NCBI GenBank assembly: GCA_947497475.1
Contig: CANMGS010000002.1
Location: 310,001-374,000 of the forward strand
Length of the DNA stretch: 64,000 nt
Direction of reading: 5' to 3'
DNA from: an uncultured Amylibacter sp.
GTDB taxonomy: Bacteria; Pseudomonadota; Alphaproteobacteria; Rhodobacterales; Rhodobacteraceae
The position numbers were made by a program, and so were the translations under genes. Positions 27,019 through 36,253 of the stretch are shown here, piece after piece. A model generated the notes under the pieces. It worked only from the letters and a program-made list of their open reading frames with translations, had not been told where the DNA came from and ran no database searches. The number at the start of each line of letters is the position of its first letter. Within the stretch, counting starts at the first letter, position 1.

Positions 27019-27317
27019 GATGGGTTACACTGCAAAGCGGCGATCTGTCCCCATTCTTTATAACGCAGCCAAAAGCGTTCTTTGGCGGCATTATCAGACT
27101 GACGTGTGTCCTGTGCCAATTGCGGATCTTTAAAGAATTTTGCAGCCTGTTTTTGATCTTTACTGGACAAACGCACATTAGCAACATCTTGGATACATGA
27201 GCATAAAGAGCGGGATGCGTTTTGACGATCAGAGGCATTACAAGCCCGCTCAATCGGCCCCGCAAAAAGCGGTGTAGCCAGCAGTGAAATTGCGCAAGTC
27301 GTCAGTAGAATTTTCAT
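27015..27317 (-). CDS. Small secreted Rhodobacterales protein (often mis-annotated arginine transporter)
   Basis: A 100-aa product starting at 27317 (MKILLTTCAISLLA) with a signal peptide cut after LFA. The mature part has RSLCSCIQDVAN with a CxC pair and a C-terminal KEWGQIAALQC. This conserved small protein is carried by many roseobacters and is frequently labelled arginine transporter, without support in its sequence: there is no membrane domain beyond the signal peptide. The cysteines suggest a disulfide-bonded periplasmic protein. Function unknown. Confidence 0.8.
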   Translation of the reverse strand: MKILLTTCAISLLATPLFAGPIERACNASDRQNASRSLCSCIQDVANVRLSSKDQKQAAKFFKDPQLAQDTRQSDNAAKERFWLRYKEWGQIAALQCNPS

Positions 27318-27549
27318 GTCCGCTCTCATGTCATATATGCCGTGGGATGCCCCATCATTTTGTTAAGATATGCCCGAAACAATGGGGCTGATCAAGAGGC
27401 CTAAGCCGCACAAAACCGTGTATGATCTACGTGCACAGGACGTGCACCGTACGTATGACAAAATGTGTGACAGGATTTGTGAAATATTTGCTTTGGATGT
27501 GCATGTTCAAACCACAATCAGCGGTTCAAGTCAGATCAACTGTACGCAA

Positions 27550-27726
27550 TTACTTTTTATCGCGTGCAGCTTTTTCTTCTTTTGTCAGGATGTTGTTCCA
27601 AACATTTTTGCTGATGCCCAATTCGGGGCGCATAGGTTTGGTTTTGCCAACACTGACTTTTCCGCCTTTGTTCAGAAATTCCTGAATAAGAGCATCATCT
27701 GTGGTTTCTTTTGGGACATGTTTCAT
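27550..27726 (-). CDS. Small basic hypothetical protein
   Basis: From ATG 27726 the product is 58 aa (MKHVPKETTDDALIQEFLNKGG, charged, ending KEEKAARDKK). A TTG start at 27762 would add 12 residues. EFLNKGGKVSVGKTKP and LGISKNVWNNILTKEEK read like a conserved small cytosolic protein I have seen in related genomes, without known function. The spaced charge pattern and codon use support it over the longer plus-strand frame that crosses the same bases. No strong ribosome site. Confidence 0.6.
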   Translation of the reverse strand: MKHVPKETTDDALIQEFLNKGGKVSVGKTKPMRPELGISKNVWNNILTKEEKAARDKK

Positions 27727-27839
27727 AATGGCAAGCTTATCTATTACTCGGGCTGCAAGCAACAGGTGTTATCTTGTTTGTTGCGTTTGCAAGTATGATA
27801 TGTGAACGTCCAGCTTTCACCACCAAAGGATACGACGAC

Positions 27840-28163
27840 ATGATACTCTATGGATTGCATACATGTGCCGCTTGCCAAAAAGCGATTAAGGCGTTGGAGG
27901 GTGTGGGTAAAGACGTCAGCTTCCGCGATATCCGTGCTGAACCATTGAGTGAGGTTGAATTGGCAGAGTTGATTGCAGAGTTTGGGGATCGGTTGGTAGA
28001 TCAGACAACCAATGATTACCGTGCGCTGAACACATGGCTTAAAAATTCAGAAGCAGATGCGCAGATTTCTGCACAACCCAAAGTCATGGCACGTCCCGTG
28101 ATACGCGATGGGGATGCGCTTTACTTAGGATGGGATGAGAGTGTTCAAGAGGCTTTGTCTTAA
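27840..28163 (+). CDS. ArsC/Spx family (arsenate reductase-like) protein
   Basis: Start at 27840 (MILYGLHTCAACQKA, 107 aa) behind AAAGGA. The thioredoxin-like fold has CAAC (C9, C12) where Spx/ArsC proteins have CxxC or CxxS, then FRDIRAEPLS and a PVIRDGD segment that matches the family's cis-proline strand. It lacks the RCR/arginine triad region of true ArsC, so arsenate reduction is not assured and a redox role is as likely. It stands alone. Confidence 0.8.
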   Translation: MILYGLHTCAACQKAIKALEGVGKDVSFRDIRAEPLSEVELAELIAEFGDRLVDQTTNDYRALNTWLKNSEADAQISAQPKVMARPVIRDGDALYLGWDESVQEALS

Positions 28164-28288
28164 TAAGATAGTAGTCTGATGTTTATTACCAATGTCTGCT
28201 GTGGGGGACAAAGCTGTCGTTCAGGATGATTGTTTATTCCTTATTTATAGATACAATATGTAATGAATTGATTAGGTAGTTTTACAAT

Positions 28289-28663
28289 ATGACTCACCAT
28301 GGCAGAAGAGGCGGACGAACACTTGAATTAATTATTATGCTTCTCTTGATAATTCTAACTATTTTCTTGTCATATAAAGGGTTTCTCATGGGCCTTTCTT
28401 TCACGGTTGCAGGAACGACTTATAAGAAAGAATTTCTTTTACCTATATATGGTATGTCAATTGGAGCTCTAATATCAGGTATATTTTGGTTGTATTTTCT
28501 TCGTTATTACAAATATTCAACTAATCTCAAGCCTATCCTTACTAAAACTGAAAATAACGCAAAAAATGAATCTCAAGATCAGATACTCAAACCAGAAACA
28601 AAAGTTGATAGAGTTAAAGCCATTACTGATGATTTGGACGAATTGAAACGACGATTAAAGTAA
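28289..28663 (+). CDS. AT-rich two-helix membrane protein, hypothetical
   Basis: This 124-aa protein begins with a basic MTHHGRRGGR, followed by two membrane helices (about 13-34 and 48-70) and a cytosolic, charged tail with coiled-coil potential (VKAITDDLDELKRRLK). The base composition is markedly more AT-rich than the neighbouring housekeeping genes, pointing to recent acquisition. I do not recognise the family. Confidence 0.55.
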   Translation: MTHHGRRGGRTLELIIMLLLIILTIFLSYKGFLMGLSFTVAGTTYKKEFLLPIYGMSIGALISGIFWLYFLRYYKYSTNLKPILTKTENNAKNESQDQILKPETKVDRVKAITDDLDELKRRLK

Positions 28664-28721
28664 GGCGATTATTAAATTGATAAGTTAAGAAATTATAAAA
28701 TTACTAAGCTGGAGCCTATAA

Positions 28722-28934
28722 ATGTTTGATAAAAGAGAACCGACTTTATTCGAAAAGATAGTATTATTTAAGTATAAAATCTTAACAGTAAAACAAATAA
28801 CCAATACAATAAGCTTATTTGAGGTCCAGCATCCGAAAATTTTCATAATATTAAAGTTCTCTTACATGGGTAATGTCCAATACCACAAGCTAAGCAATGA
28901 TGAGCTTCAAAAGCTTAAGATCGCGTTACCATAA
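28722..28934 (+). CDS. AT-rich hypothetical protein
   Basis: A 70-aa frame starting MFDKREPTLFEKIV with GGAG 9 nt upstream. Basic and hydrophobic residues alternate, and there is no clear membrane helix or motif. It shares the low-GC character of the preceding gene and may belong with it as a small acquired insert between the ArsC-like gene and lepA. Confidence 0.45.
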   Translation: MFDKREPTLFEKIVLFKYKILTVKQITNTISLFEVQHPKIFIILKFSYMGNVQYHKLSNDELQKLKIALP

Positions 28935-29113
28935 AGAACCATATTTAATGTCTAGTTTGGGCTCAAAGCGGATATTAACGCTTCTGGGTAATGCAGTTCA
29001 TGCTGAATGATGACCACGGAGTAGGTTCTAGGGCAATAAGCGATTATAAATAAGGTATGTGGCGTATGAACCGACCTTGACCAAACCCCAATTCCATATC
29101 ATATCCCATATCC

Positions 29114-30913
29114 ATGACTGATATATCTAAAATCCGCAACTTCTCGATTGTTGCACACATTGACCACGGTAAATCTACGCTTGCGGATCGTTTGATCCAG
29201 CAGACGGGGACGGTGGCCGAGCGCGATATGGAAGCGCAGATGCTCGATACGATGGACATCGAAAAAGAGCGTGGCATTACCATCAAAGCCAACTCGGTTC
29301 GGATTGAGTATCAGGCCAATGATGGTGAGACCTATGTGCTCAATCTGATCGACACACCGGGGCACGTGGATTTCGCCTATGAGGTGTCGCGGTCTATGCG
29401 CGCTGTGGAAGGATCATTGTTGGTGGTGGATGCATCCCAAGGTGTGGAAGCGCAGACATTGGCGAATGTGTATCATGCGATTGAGGCGGATCATGAGATT
29501 GTGCCTGTGTTGAACAAGATCGATTTGCCTGCGGCGGAACCTGATCGTGTGTGTGAACAGATCGAAGATGTGATTGGGATTGATGCAACCGATGCTGTGC
29601 ATATTTCAGCGAAAACTGGCATTGGCATCCCTGATGTCTTAGAAGCGATTGTTACACGTTTACCTGCCCCTGAGGGCGACAAAGATGCGCCACTGAAAGC
29701 CATGTTGGTGGACAGTTGGTATGATGCCTATTTGGGTGTTGTGGTTTTGGTGCGTGTTGTGGATGGGCATCTGCGTAAGGGCGATAAAATCCGTATGATG
29801 AACACAGGGGCGACGTATCCTGTGGACCGTGTGGGTGTGTTCCGCCCGCAGATGGAACCGATTGATGTGTTGGGCCCTGGTGAAATGGGGTATCTGACAG
29901 CGAGCATCAAACAGGTGCGCGATACGGCCGTTGGTGACACGATCACCCATGATAAAAAAGAATGCGCGGAACCGTTAGAGGGCTTTGCGCCAAGTCAGCC
30001 TGTTGTGTTCTGTGGGTTGTTCCCTGTGGACAATGCGGAATTTGAGGATTTGCGTGAGGCGATCAGTAAACTGTCACTGAATGACGCGAGTTTCAGCCAT
30101 GAGATGGAAACATCTGCGGCTTTGGGCTTTGGCTTTCGTTGCGGTTTCCTTGGGTTGTTGCACCTTGAGGTGATCCGTGACCGTTTGGAACGGGAATATA
30201 ATATTGAGCTGATCACGACGGCACCGTCTGTGATTTATCACATTCATATGCGCGATGGGACTGTGGTGGAACTGCACAACCCTGCGGATATGCCCGATCT
30301 GACCCATGTGGAACATATCGAAGAACCGCGGATTAAAGCGACAATTTTGGTACCTGATGAATATCTGGGCGATGTTCTGAAACTGTGCCAAGACCGTCGT
30401 GGTATTCAAGAGGACCTGACCTATGCAGGCACACGGGCGATGGTGGTTTATGATCTGCCGTTGAATGAAGTTGTGTTTGACTTCTATGACCGTCTGAAAT
30501 CTGTGACCAAGGGCTATGCATCGTTTGATTATACGATGGAAGGGTACCGTCAGGATTTCTTGGTCAAGATGCAGGTGTTGGTGAATGACGAACCTGTGGA
30601 TGCACTTTCCACGATGGTGCACCGCGACCGTGCCGAGGCGCGCGGGCGTGTGATGTGTGAAAAGCTAAAGGACTTGATCCCGCGCCATATGTTCAAAATT
30701 CCTATTCAAGCAGCCATCGGCGGCCGCATCATCGCACGTGAGACTTTGGCTGCGATGCGCAAAGACGTGACGGCGAAATGTTATGGTGGGGACGTGTCGC
30801 GCAAGAAGAAGCTGTTGGACAAACAGAAGGCGGGTAAGAAAAAGATGCGCCAGTTTGGTAAGGTAGAGATACCGCAGCAGGCGTTTATTTCTGCGCTGAA
30901 GATGGATGAGTGA
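29114..30913 (+). CDS. lepA: Elongation factor 4 (LepA)
   Basis: This 599-aa translational GTPase has G1 AHIDHGKST near residue 14, DTPGHVDF and NKIDLP, then EF-G-like domains II, III and V. It closes with the LepA-specific C-terminal domain ([28 protein letters not shown]). LepA binds ribosomes and aids initiation or back-translocation under stress. Length and motifs are complete. It is single, with AT-rich genes upstream. Confidence 0.97.
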   Translation: MTDISKIRNFSIVAHIDHGKSTLADRLIQQTGTVAERDMEAQMLDTMDIEKERGITIKANSVRIEYQANDGETYVLNLIDTPGHVDFAYEVSRSMRAVEGSLLVVDASQGVEAQTLANVYHAIEADHEIVPVLNKIDLPAAEPDRVCEQIEDVIGIDATDAVHISAKTGIGIPDVLEAIVTRLPAPEGDKDAPLKAMLVDSWYDAYLGVVVLVRVVDGHLRKGDKIRMMNTGATYPVDRVGVFRPQMEPIDVLGPGEMGYLTASIKQVRDTAVGDTITHDKKECAEPLEGFAPSQPVVFCGLFPVDNAEFEDLREAISKLSLNDASFSHEMETSAALGFGFRCGFLGLLHLEVIRDRLEREYNIELITTAPSVIYHIHMRDGTVVELHNPADMPDLTHVEHIEEPRIKATILVPDEYLGDVLKLCQDRRGIQEDLTYAGTRAMVVYDLPLNEVVFDFYDRLKSVTKGYASFDYTMEGYRQDFLVKMQVLVNDEPVDALSTMVHRDRAEARGRVMCEKLKDLIPRHMFKIPIQAAIGGRIIARETLAAMRKDVTAKCYGGDVSRKKKLLDKQKAGKKKMRQFGKVEIPQQAFISALKMDE

Positions 30914-31001
30914 CCTAATGCCCTGTTAAAAAGGGTATGTTTATACTTTCTATTTGAGAATGATTATGTAGTACTAATTCTATTATATATAGGGGGATTG
31001 T

Positions 31002-31646
31002 ATGTTAAACTTATTACGTTTGGCTGTAGCGCTTACAGCTAGTCTTTTTATTCCACATATTTCATTCGCATCTGATTTTATTGGTAACCCAAAATATGTT
31101 TCGATTGTTGTTGAAAGAGATACAACGCGTGTTCGTAATACAGATCGAATGACAATGAATTTCTGTCCTGTAAATGCTGAGAATTCTTTTAAAGGTAGTT
31201 GTTGGAATGATGCATATGTGCATCCAGGAAGTAAGGGTGTTACTTATGAAATCATCAAAAATGACCGTTATGAATATGTTATCGGTTGGCAGCGACCAAA
31301 GCCAAGGGCTGTTTATGCATTTGCAAATGGCAGTCAAGGGGTTGCACCTGCGGCTACTATTTTAAGCAGTGGTAATTTATTAGTGGGGCCTGCAACGATT
31401 ACGGAAACAGCTGTGATGGAAGGTGGTTCAGTTGTTGTAAAAGCGCGACCTGAAACACGATCAAAGAAATTTCAAAATGCGTCGGTGGCCCGTGTTAAGG
31501 CTATTTTTAAGAAGCATTACGGTACAGATATAACAAAACAGATGAAGTTTTCTCATTTCGCATATACGAATGTCAGTTGTCTGTATTCTAGTGAAACTAG
31601 ATTGTTTCAATGGCAAATTCGCAAAAATAAATGTGTTTTGAGATAG
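31002..31646 (+). CDS. Secreted hypothetical protein (214 aa)
   Basis: A signal peptide (about 1-23, cut after SFA) leads into a beta-rich domain with a repeated basic/hydrophobic alternation (KYVSIVVERDTTRVRN). It has four cysteines (FCPV, GSCWND, SCLYS, NKCVLR) that could form two disulfides. AGGGGG lies 6 nt before the start. Unrecognised; the pattern suggests a small periplasmic or secreted domain. Codon use is more AT-rich than lepA. Confidence 0.6.
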   Translation: MLNLLRLAVALTASLFIPHISFASDFIGNPKYVSIVVERDTTRVRNTDRMTMNFCPVNAENSFKGSCWNDAYVHPGSKGVTYEIIKNDRYEYVIGWQRPKPRAVYAFANGSQGVAPAATILSSGNLLVGPATITETAVMEGGSVVVKARPETRSKKFQNASVARVKAIFKKHYGTDITKQMKFSHFAYTNVSCLYSSETRLFQWQIRKNKCVLR

Positions 31647-31673
31647 GCTTAAGTTATTTGAAAGCTATCATTC

Positions 31674-32228
31674 ATGCTACTTGCTACACTCCAAACTCGC
31701 GCCAATAATGCTTGCGAACTTTGTTCTGCGAATGCTGATCTGACAGCGTTTTCTGTGGGGGCAAATTCAGACGGCACTGCAATGATGGCGGCATTATTAT
31801 GTGCGACTTGTTCCATGCAAATCGAGGGCGATATGGATGTGAACCATTGGCGGTGTTTGTCGTCTTCAATGTGGTCAGAACATCCACCTGTACAAGTTTT
31901 AGCGTGGCGGATGTTGGATCGGTTATCGGGTGAGGCTTGGGCGCGGGATTTATCGGACATGCTTTATCTGGATGATGAGACGCTGGCGTGGGCTAAATCA
32001 GAAGTGATCCGTGACAGTGGGCACAAAGACAGCAATGGCGCTAAGTTAGAGCAGGGCGATACTGTGGTGTTGATCAAAGACCTACCTGTAAAAGGTGCAG
32101 GCTTTACAGCTAAGCGTGGTACTGCTGTGCGTGGTATATCGCTGGTTCAGGATAATCCAGCGCATATTGAGGGCCGTGTTGAAGGGCAACGCATTGTTAT
32201 TCTGACGGAATTTGTGAAGAAGAAGTAA
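31674..32228 (+). CDS. PhnA/YjdM-like zinc-ribbon protein
   Basis: This 184-aa protein has an N-terminal zinc ribbon made of C14/C17 (CELC) and C43/C46 (CATC). The C-terminal PhnA SH3-like domain shows DSNGAKLEQGDTVVLIKDLPVKG, then RGTAVRGI and ILTEFVKKK. PhnA-type proteins were first linked to phosphonate use, but the E. coli homologue YjdM is of unsettled function. There are no phn transport genes here. Confidence 0.88.
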   Translation: MLLATLQTRANNACELCSANADLTAFSVGANSDGTAMMAALLCATCSMQIEGDMDVNHWRCLSSSMWSEHPPVQVLAWRMLDRLSGEAWARDLSDMLYLDDETLAWAKSEVIRDSGHKDSNGAKLEQGDTVVLIKDLPVKGAGFTAKRGTAVRGISLVQDNPAHIEGRVEGQRIVILTEFVKKK

Positions 32229-32315
32229 TATACGCAATGCACTTTATGCGTGAGTATGTGTGTATATGTGCTACTTTTGCTTGCATATGTGGATATCTCG
32301 CTTACAATTTAATGT

Positions 32316-33020
32316 ATGTATTTTCGTTACTTAAATATTTCTATGCTCGTGTTTTCCATAACTGTGGCTTTCACTGGGTCTGTTCAATCAGGCAGTTTAT
32401 ACGAGTTGGAAACGTCGTTAACTGATCGTGCAAAGTTCAAGAGTTTAGGGGTAAAAGATTGGGTTGGATTTGATCCTAATGAGATTGTATTGGGGCAGCC
32501 GCGCCCTGATGAAAAGACGTGGACATTTACAGGGCAAGGGACTGCTCTACAACAGTTGTTAACTCTGATTGCTTTTGCTGAAGCGGGATCAAAGCAATAT
32601 GATGCGGTGCATTTTGGAGCAAAACGCAAAACGCCCAAACGTCCCACACAGATGACGATTAGAGAGGTGCAACGCTGGGTGCGGGCCACGCCAAAGCAAC
32701 CACATGCCATTGGGCGCTATCAATTTATCCCATCTACATTCAATACATTGGTGCGAAAATTAGGATTGCCAGGCGACACAAAATTTAATGCGCAAACGCA
32801 AGATAAGTTGGCATATCAATTACTTGTGGGTGCTGGTTACACCAAATTTCAAAAAGGCCAAATCAGTCAATCCAATTTTATGGACCGTTTGGCAAAGGTT
32901 TGGGCGGGTTTGCCCACGCGTAACGGAAAATCATATTATGATAAATATGCTGGTAACCGCGCCACGATTTCACGTTCGTTTTTTAAACGTGAAATGCAGC
33001 GGATATTTGGGAAAAGCTGA
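32316..33020 (+). CDS. Secreted muramidase-like glycoside hydrolase
   Basis: This 234-aa protein has a signal peptide (about 1-25). The lysozyme-fold core has LIAFAEAGSKQYDAVHFGA (candidate catalytic E89) and HAIGRYQFIPSTFNTLV, the substrate-binding signature of phage-type lysozyme/GH104-like muramidases. It would cleave peptidoglycan in the periplasm. Its small entericidin-like neighbour on the opposite strand and the SGNH hydrolase further on make an envelope-related cluster. The start is assigned by the signal peptide. Confidence 0.8.
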   Translation: MYFRYLNISMLVFSITVAFTGSVQSGSLYELETSLTDRAKFKSLGVKDWVGFDPNEIVLGQPRPDEKTWTFTGQGTALQQLLTLIAFAEAGSKQYDAVHFGAKRKTPKRPTQMTIREVQRWVRATPKQPHAIGRYQFIPSTFNTLVRKLGLPGDTKFNAQTQDKLAYQLLVGAGYTKFQKGQISQSNFMDRLAKVWAGLPTRNGKSYYDKYAGNRATISRSFFKREMQRIFGKS

Positions 33021-33027
33021 GGCTTGA

Positions 33028-33156
33028 TTAGCTTGCAGTTTTTGTAATGGCTTTGCCTGCTGTGGAAATGTCTTTGCCGATACCTTGAACGGTGCCGCAA
33101 GCCGAAACAGCAAGTAGCGTTGCGATGATAGTGATACGGGCGAATTTAGATGCCAT
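33028..33156 (-). CDS. Entericidin-like small lipoprotein
   Basis: A 42-aa product starting at 33156 with a lipoprotein signal: MASKFARITIIATLLAVSAC, in which LAVSAC is the lipobox. The mature part GTVQGIGKDISTAGKAITK matches the entericidin A/B pattern C..V.G.GkDi..aG. AAGGA lies 8 nt before the start. Entericidins are short outer-membrane lipopeptides with toxin-like effects under stress. Confidence 0.85.
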   Translation of the reverse strand: MASKFARITIIATLLAVSACGTVQGIGKDISTAGKAITKTAS

Positions 33157-33186
33157 TGGTCTAGTCCTTATAATGTTGCATTAATG

Positions 33187-33242
33187 CTAGAATAAGATGT
33201 TGCGTCTCGCAAATAGAGAGATGCTTATTCTAGGCTATTTTT
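33187..33242. terminator. Long imperfect hairpin between the entericidin and SGNH genes
   Basis: CTAGAATAAG (33187-33196) pairs perfectly with CTTATTCTAG (33224-33233), with an inner GCGTCTC/GAGATGC stem. A T-run follows on the plus strand at 33237. It overlaps no coding sequence apart from touching the SGNH stop and likely ends that gene's transcript. Confidence 0.65.
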
Positions 33243-34161
33243 TGCTTAGGGCGACTTGTTCAAAGATCGCGTTACAGATGTTCTGTTGCTCGATTTTGAA
33301 AAACTGACGCGCGGCACGTTTGTTCGGGTGGAATGGGTCTTTGACAGCACCAGATTTTTTCAAACGGAAGTGCTTTTTATTGCCAAGATTTGCAGCAATC
33401 GTTTGTGGTGTTAACCCTTCGACAAATGTACAGCGATTACCCGTTTCAGCGAAGGCTTTCTTGATGTTGTTTTGCGCGCGCAAACGGTCATCATTTACCT
33501 TTTTCTTATAGGCAGGGGCCGTTGTCATAAAGATGCAAGGCGTGTCTTTGGGCAGATGTTTGATCGTAGCTTTTACATCTGTAATGGCTGCTGATTTACT
33601 TTTGGCCCATGTACCAGAAGAATTGCCAAGGAAGGACAGAACCAAAAGTTTTGGGTCATAGTAATTGTCTTTGAACATTGCTTCAAAAGGAGAGAGGCCT
33701 TTTTTGCAGAACTGATATTGTTTACCTTGACCGATTTGAACGTAGACATTCTTTGCATTCTTTTTGGCTACAGTTCCGTATGAACCTGCATTCACTTTCC
33801 ACTTCGGATCGACATCACATACAGATCCCTTTGGTTTACCGCTGCGTGCTGTCCATGAGTGTAAGGATGTGGAGCGCACGCCGATAACGCCTACGGATTG
33901 TTCGCCAAGCTTTTCTAGGTCGCGTTGTTGTGCCTTTGTTGGAGAACAATTTTTCTGGATATTTTCAAAGAAATCCAAAAAAGCAGGGCCTGATCCAAAT
34001 GTGATCTGTGAATCGCCCAGAACAAGAATATCTGGTTTTTTAAATGAAGATGCAGAGGCTTGTGGCGCGATGGCGAATGAACAAAGCAATGTTATTGCGA
34101 GTATGGATGGTCTTTTCTTAAGAAAACCGTGTTTGGTCAGTGTCTTCACTTTGCGCCTCAT
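33235..34161 (-). CDS. Secreted SGNH/GDSL-type hydrolase
   Basis: This 308-aa protein has a long N-terminal signal (basic start MRRKVKTLTK, hydrophobic core, cut near SAS). Block I LVLGDSQ holds the nucleophile S51, and block V is DPFHPN with D275 and H278. Relatives include acyl-esterases acting on polysaccharides; here there is no second domain. The mature protein is lysine-rich. Four cysteines could form two disulfides. It lies apart in a gap-flanked position. Confidence 0.78.
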   Translation of the reverse strand: MRRKVKTLTKHGFLKKRPSILAITLLCSFAIAPQASASSFKKPDILVLGDSQITFGSGPAFLDFFENIQKNCSPTKAQQRDLEKLGEQSVGVIGVRSTSLHSWTARSGKPKGSVCDVDPKWKVNAGSYGTVAKKNAKNVYVQIGQGKQYQFCKKGLSPFEAMFKDNYYDPKLLVLSFLGNSSGTWAKSKSAAITDVKATIKHLPKDTPCIFMTTAPAYKKKVNDDRLRAQNNIKKAFAETGNRCTFVEGLTPQTIAANLGNKKHFRLKKSGAVKDPFHPNKRAARQFFKIEQQNICNAIFEQVALSKK

Positions 34162-34377
34162 ATCTTCGAATTCAGTCAGCTTAGAATAAGGTTATACTGT
34201 ATATAATGTGAAATAAAACTTTTGACGTAAACTGTCACAAGAACGTGCTTATTCTTGCGAAGTGTTACAAGTTTTTAACAACGGATAAAGAATACGTGAG
34301 GGGGGCTTCTTTGAGATGAAATTAGACGTAGTATCAGGGCAATTCAGGACCCCGTGTGTAATAAAAGGATACATATT

Positions 34378-34890
34378 ATGAAACTTCTCCCAACACTTGC
34401 CTTTGTCGCTATGACACTTCCAGCCGTTGCTTTTGCTGGCCCACAGTACCTTGATAAAACAGGTTATGCTGTTTCAGGTTATGATGTTGTTGAATATTTT
34501 AACCTAAAACAGAATGCTGTTGGTCAAGACCAGCCAAAAGGTGTTCCAGGAAAATCAAAATACACTGCAGAATACAATGGTTCGAAATGGGCTTTCTCTT
34601 CAAAGAAGAACCGCGATAAGTTTTTGGAAAACCCAGCTGCTTATGCTCCACAATATGATGGACACTGTGCTTACGGTGTTGCTCAGGGCGGTAAAATTCC
34701 AGGTAACCCAAATTTATGGCGTATCCGTGATGGCAAACTATACCTTAACGTAACAAAAGATGTTGTTGGTTTCTGGGAGCAGGATATCCCGGGTAACTTG
34801 CGTAAGTCTGGTAAGAACTGGAAAAAGCTTGAGCCAAAAGCAGCAACAAAGAATAAAATTCCATTCTTTACATCAGCTGCACCGCTATAA
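34378..34890 (+). CDS. YHS-domain secreted protein
   Basis: Start at 34378 (MKLLPTLAFVAMT, 170 aa) with AAAAGGA upstream. After a signal peptide (cut after AFA) the YHS-type domain shows GYAVSGYDVVEYF, KYTAEYNGSKWAFSSKKNRD and YDGHCAYGVAQG. The Cys-His segment YDGHCAYGV may bind metal. This exported YHS group is common in marine proteobacteria and its function is unknown. A strong terminator-like hairpin follows before the rhodanese gene, which may attenuate read-through. Confidence 0.85.
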   Translation: MKLLPTLAFVAMTLPAVAFAGPQYLDKTGYAVSGYDVVEYFNLKQNAVGQDQPKGVPGKSKYTAEYNGSKWAFSSKKNRDKFLENPAAYAPQYDGHCAYGVAQGGKIPGNPNLWRIRDGKLYLNVTKDVVGFWEQDIPGNLRKSGKNWKKLEPKAATKNKIPFFTSAAPL

Positions 34891-34906
34891 GATATTATAA
34901 CAATTT

Positions 34907-34935
34907 ACTGGGATGCATCGGCGTCCCAGTTTTTT
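34907..34935 (+). terminator. Terminator between the YHS and rhodanese genes
   Basis: ACTGGGA and TCCCAGT form a 7-bp stem with a 10-nt loop, followed by five further T. The rhodanese start lies only 14 bp downstream, so its message comes by read-through or from a promoter inside the hairpin region. Confidence 0.85.
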
Positions 34936-34948
34936 ATAAGGGCTGTAA

Positions 34949-35410
34949 ATGCCAACAGATATAAAGAGTAAGTTTATGAACCGTCGTGTAATGATTACAG
35001 GTGTAATTGGCGCTGTTGCTGTCGGAACTGTTGCTTGGAGCCAAGCTACGAAATTGCCGTTTAAAGGCGAAGCTATTGCGCCGCAGACAGCACATGAATA
35101 CGCGACTGCTGGTAAGATTACTTTGATTGATATTCGCCGCCCAGATGAATGGGCCAGAACGGGTTCTGGTCAAGGTGCCAACCGTTTGGACATGCGTCGC
35201 GGCGACTTCATCGAAGAGCTCGACAAAATCGTAGGTGGCGACCGTTCAAAGCCTGTGGCGTTGATTTGTGCACGTGGTGTGCGTTCTAATCGTATGAGCG
35301 AAAGACTAAAAATTGCTGGGTTCACAAATATAATTGATGTTCCTGAAGGAATGCTTGGATCAAATGCTGGTCCTGGTTGGTTGAAACGCGGCCTGCCAGT
35401 GGTGCGCTGA
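34949..35410 (+). CDS. Rhodanese-like protein, membrane-anchored
   Basis: This 153-aa protein has an N-terminal hydrophobic segment (about 14-30) and a single rhodanese domain. Key elements are TLIDIRRPDEWARTG and the active loop C-A-R-G-V-R-S with Cys at 107. An in-frame ATG at 34976 is an alternative start; AAGG lies 7 nt before the one used. Rhodaneses transfer sulfane sulfur to thiols or cyanide. It lies 15 bp upstream of the esterase gene and is probably co-transcribed with it. Confidence 0.82.
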   Translation: MPTDIKSKFMNRRVMITGVIGAVAVGTVAWSQATKLPFKGEAIAPQTAHEYATAGKITLIDIRRPDEWARTGSGQGANRLDMRRGDFIEELDKIVGGDRSKPVALICARGVRSNRMSERLKIAGFTNIIDVPEGMLGSNAGPGWLKRGLPVVR

Positions 35411-35425
35411 ATTTAAGGGACAGTT

Positions 35426-36253
35426 ATGCTTTCTGTTTTATGGAAAACTGCAATTGTTTCTGCAGTTGCCACTACTGCGGCTCATGCTGGATGTGTGGAT
35501 GAAGTTGATGCTTGTGAAATACCATCTGGCACATATCACATTCAATTACCGGAAAATCATTCCGCAAATATGCCGACAGTTGTTTTCCTACATGGGTATG
35601 GCAGCAGTGGTCAGGCGAGTATGGGGAATAAACGTATTGTGGAGCCGCTTTTAAAGCGTGGCTATGCAGTGATTGCACCGAATGCGTTAAAGCGTGAAGG
35701 GCGTAATGCAAGGGCTTGGAATTTTCACCCTGATTTTCACCGTGTACGCAATGAAGCCGCTTTTTTCAAAGATATTAAAGAGGATGCTGTAAAGCGATTT
35801 GGGCTTCACAAAGATAATATGATACTCGCTGGGTTTTCCATTGGCGGATCTATGACAGCCTATGTCGGGTGTAATAATCCTGACTTGTTCAAGGCTTACG
35901 CACCAGTAGGGGGTAATTTCTGGCGGCCACATCCAACAGAGTGTAAGGCGCCTGTTAAGCTATTTCACACACATGGTTGGCGCGATAGTACTGTTCCTTT
36001 AGAGGGGCGCCATATTACGGCTGAGTTCCGGCAAGGGGATGTGTTTTATGCTATGAATATATGGCGTAAAACAAACGAATGTGTTCAACCACGTGCCAAT
36101 AAATTCTCAACCACTGGGCATTTCATGCGTCGTCAATGGACAGATTGCAATCCAAACAGCGCATTGGAATTCGTCTTGTTCCCAGGTGGGCATACTGTGC
36201 CTAAAGGCTGGGCTGACATGGTTGTGGATTGGGCCGAGAAACTGCCTGAATAA
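35426..36253 (+). CDS. Secreted polyhydroxybutyrate-depolymerase/feruloyl-esterase-like hydrolase (LpqC family)
   Basis: This 275-aa protein has a signal peptide (cut after AHA). The alpha/beta-hydrolase core has the oxyanion-hole VFLHGYGSSG and the nucleophile elbow GFSIGGS with S138. The acid lies in HGWRDSTVP near residue 196-199 and the catalytic His in PGGHTVP near 255. The family includes extracellular PHB depolymerases and feruloyl or acetyl-xylan esterases, so the substrate is uncertain. AAGGGA precedes the ATG by 6 nt. Its stop lies in a bidirectional hairpin shared with opgH. Confidence 0.82.
   Translation: MLSVLWKTAIVSAVATTAAHAGCVDEVDACEIPSGTYHIQLPENHSANMPTVVFLHGYGSSGQASMGNKRIVEPLLKRGYAVIAPNALKREGRNARAWNFHPDFHRVRNEAAFFKDIKEDAVKRFGLHKDNMILAGFSIGGSMTAYVGCNNPDLFKAYAPVGGNFWRPHPTECKAPVKLFHTHGWRDSTVPLEGRHITAEFRQGDVFYAMNIWRKTNECVQPRANKFSTTGHFMRRQWTDCNPNSALEFVLFPGGHTVPKGWADMVVDWAEKLPE

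Noticed and set aside
27370-27798. A 142-codon plus-strand frame between the secreted-protein gene and the ArsC-like gene
   Set aside because: It crosses the better-supported small minus-strand gene at 27550-27726, its second half is Phe/Cys-rich like an antisense shadow, and no ribosome site precedes it.
30074-30622. Long antisense frame inside lepA
   Set aside because: Shadow of lepA codon bias; no start signals and no recognisable domain.
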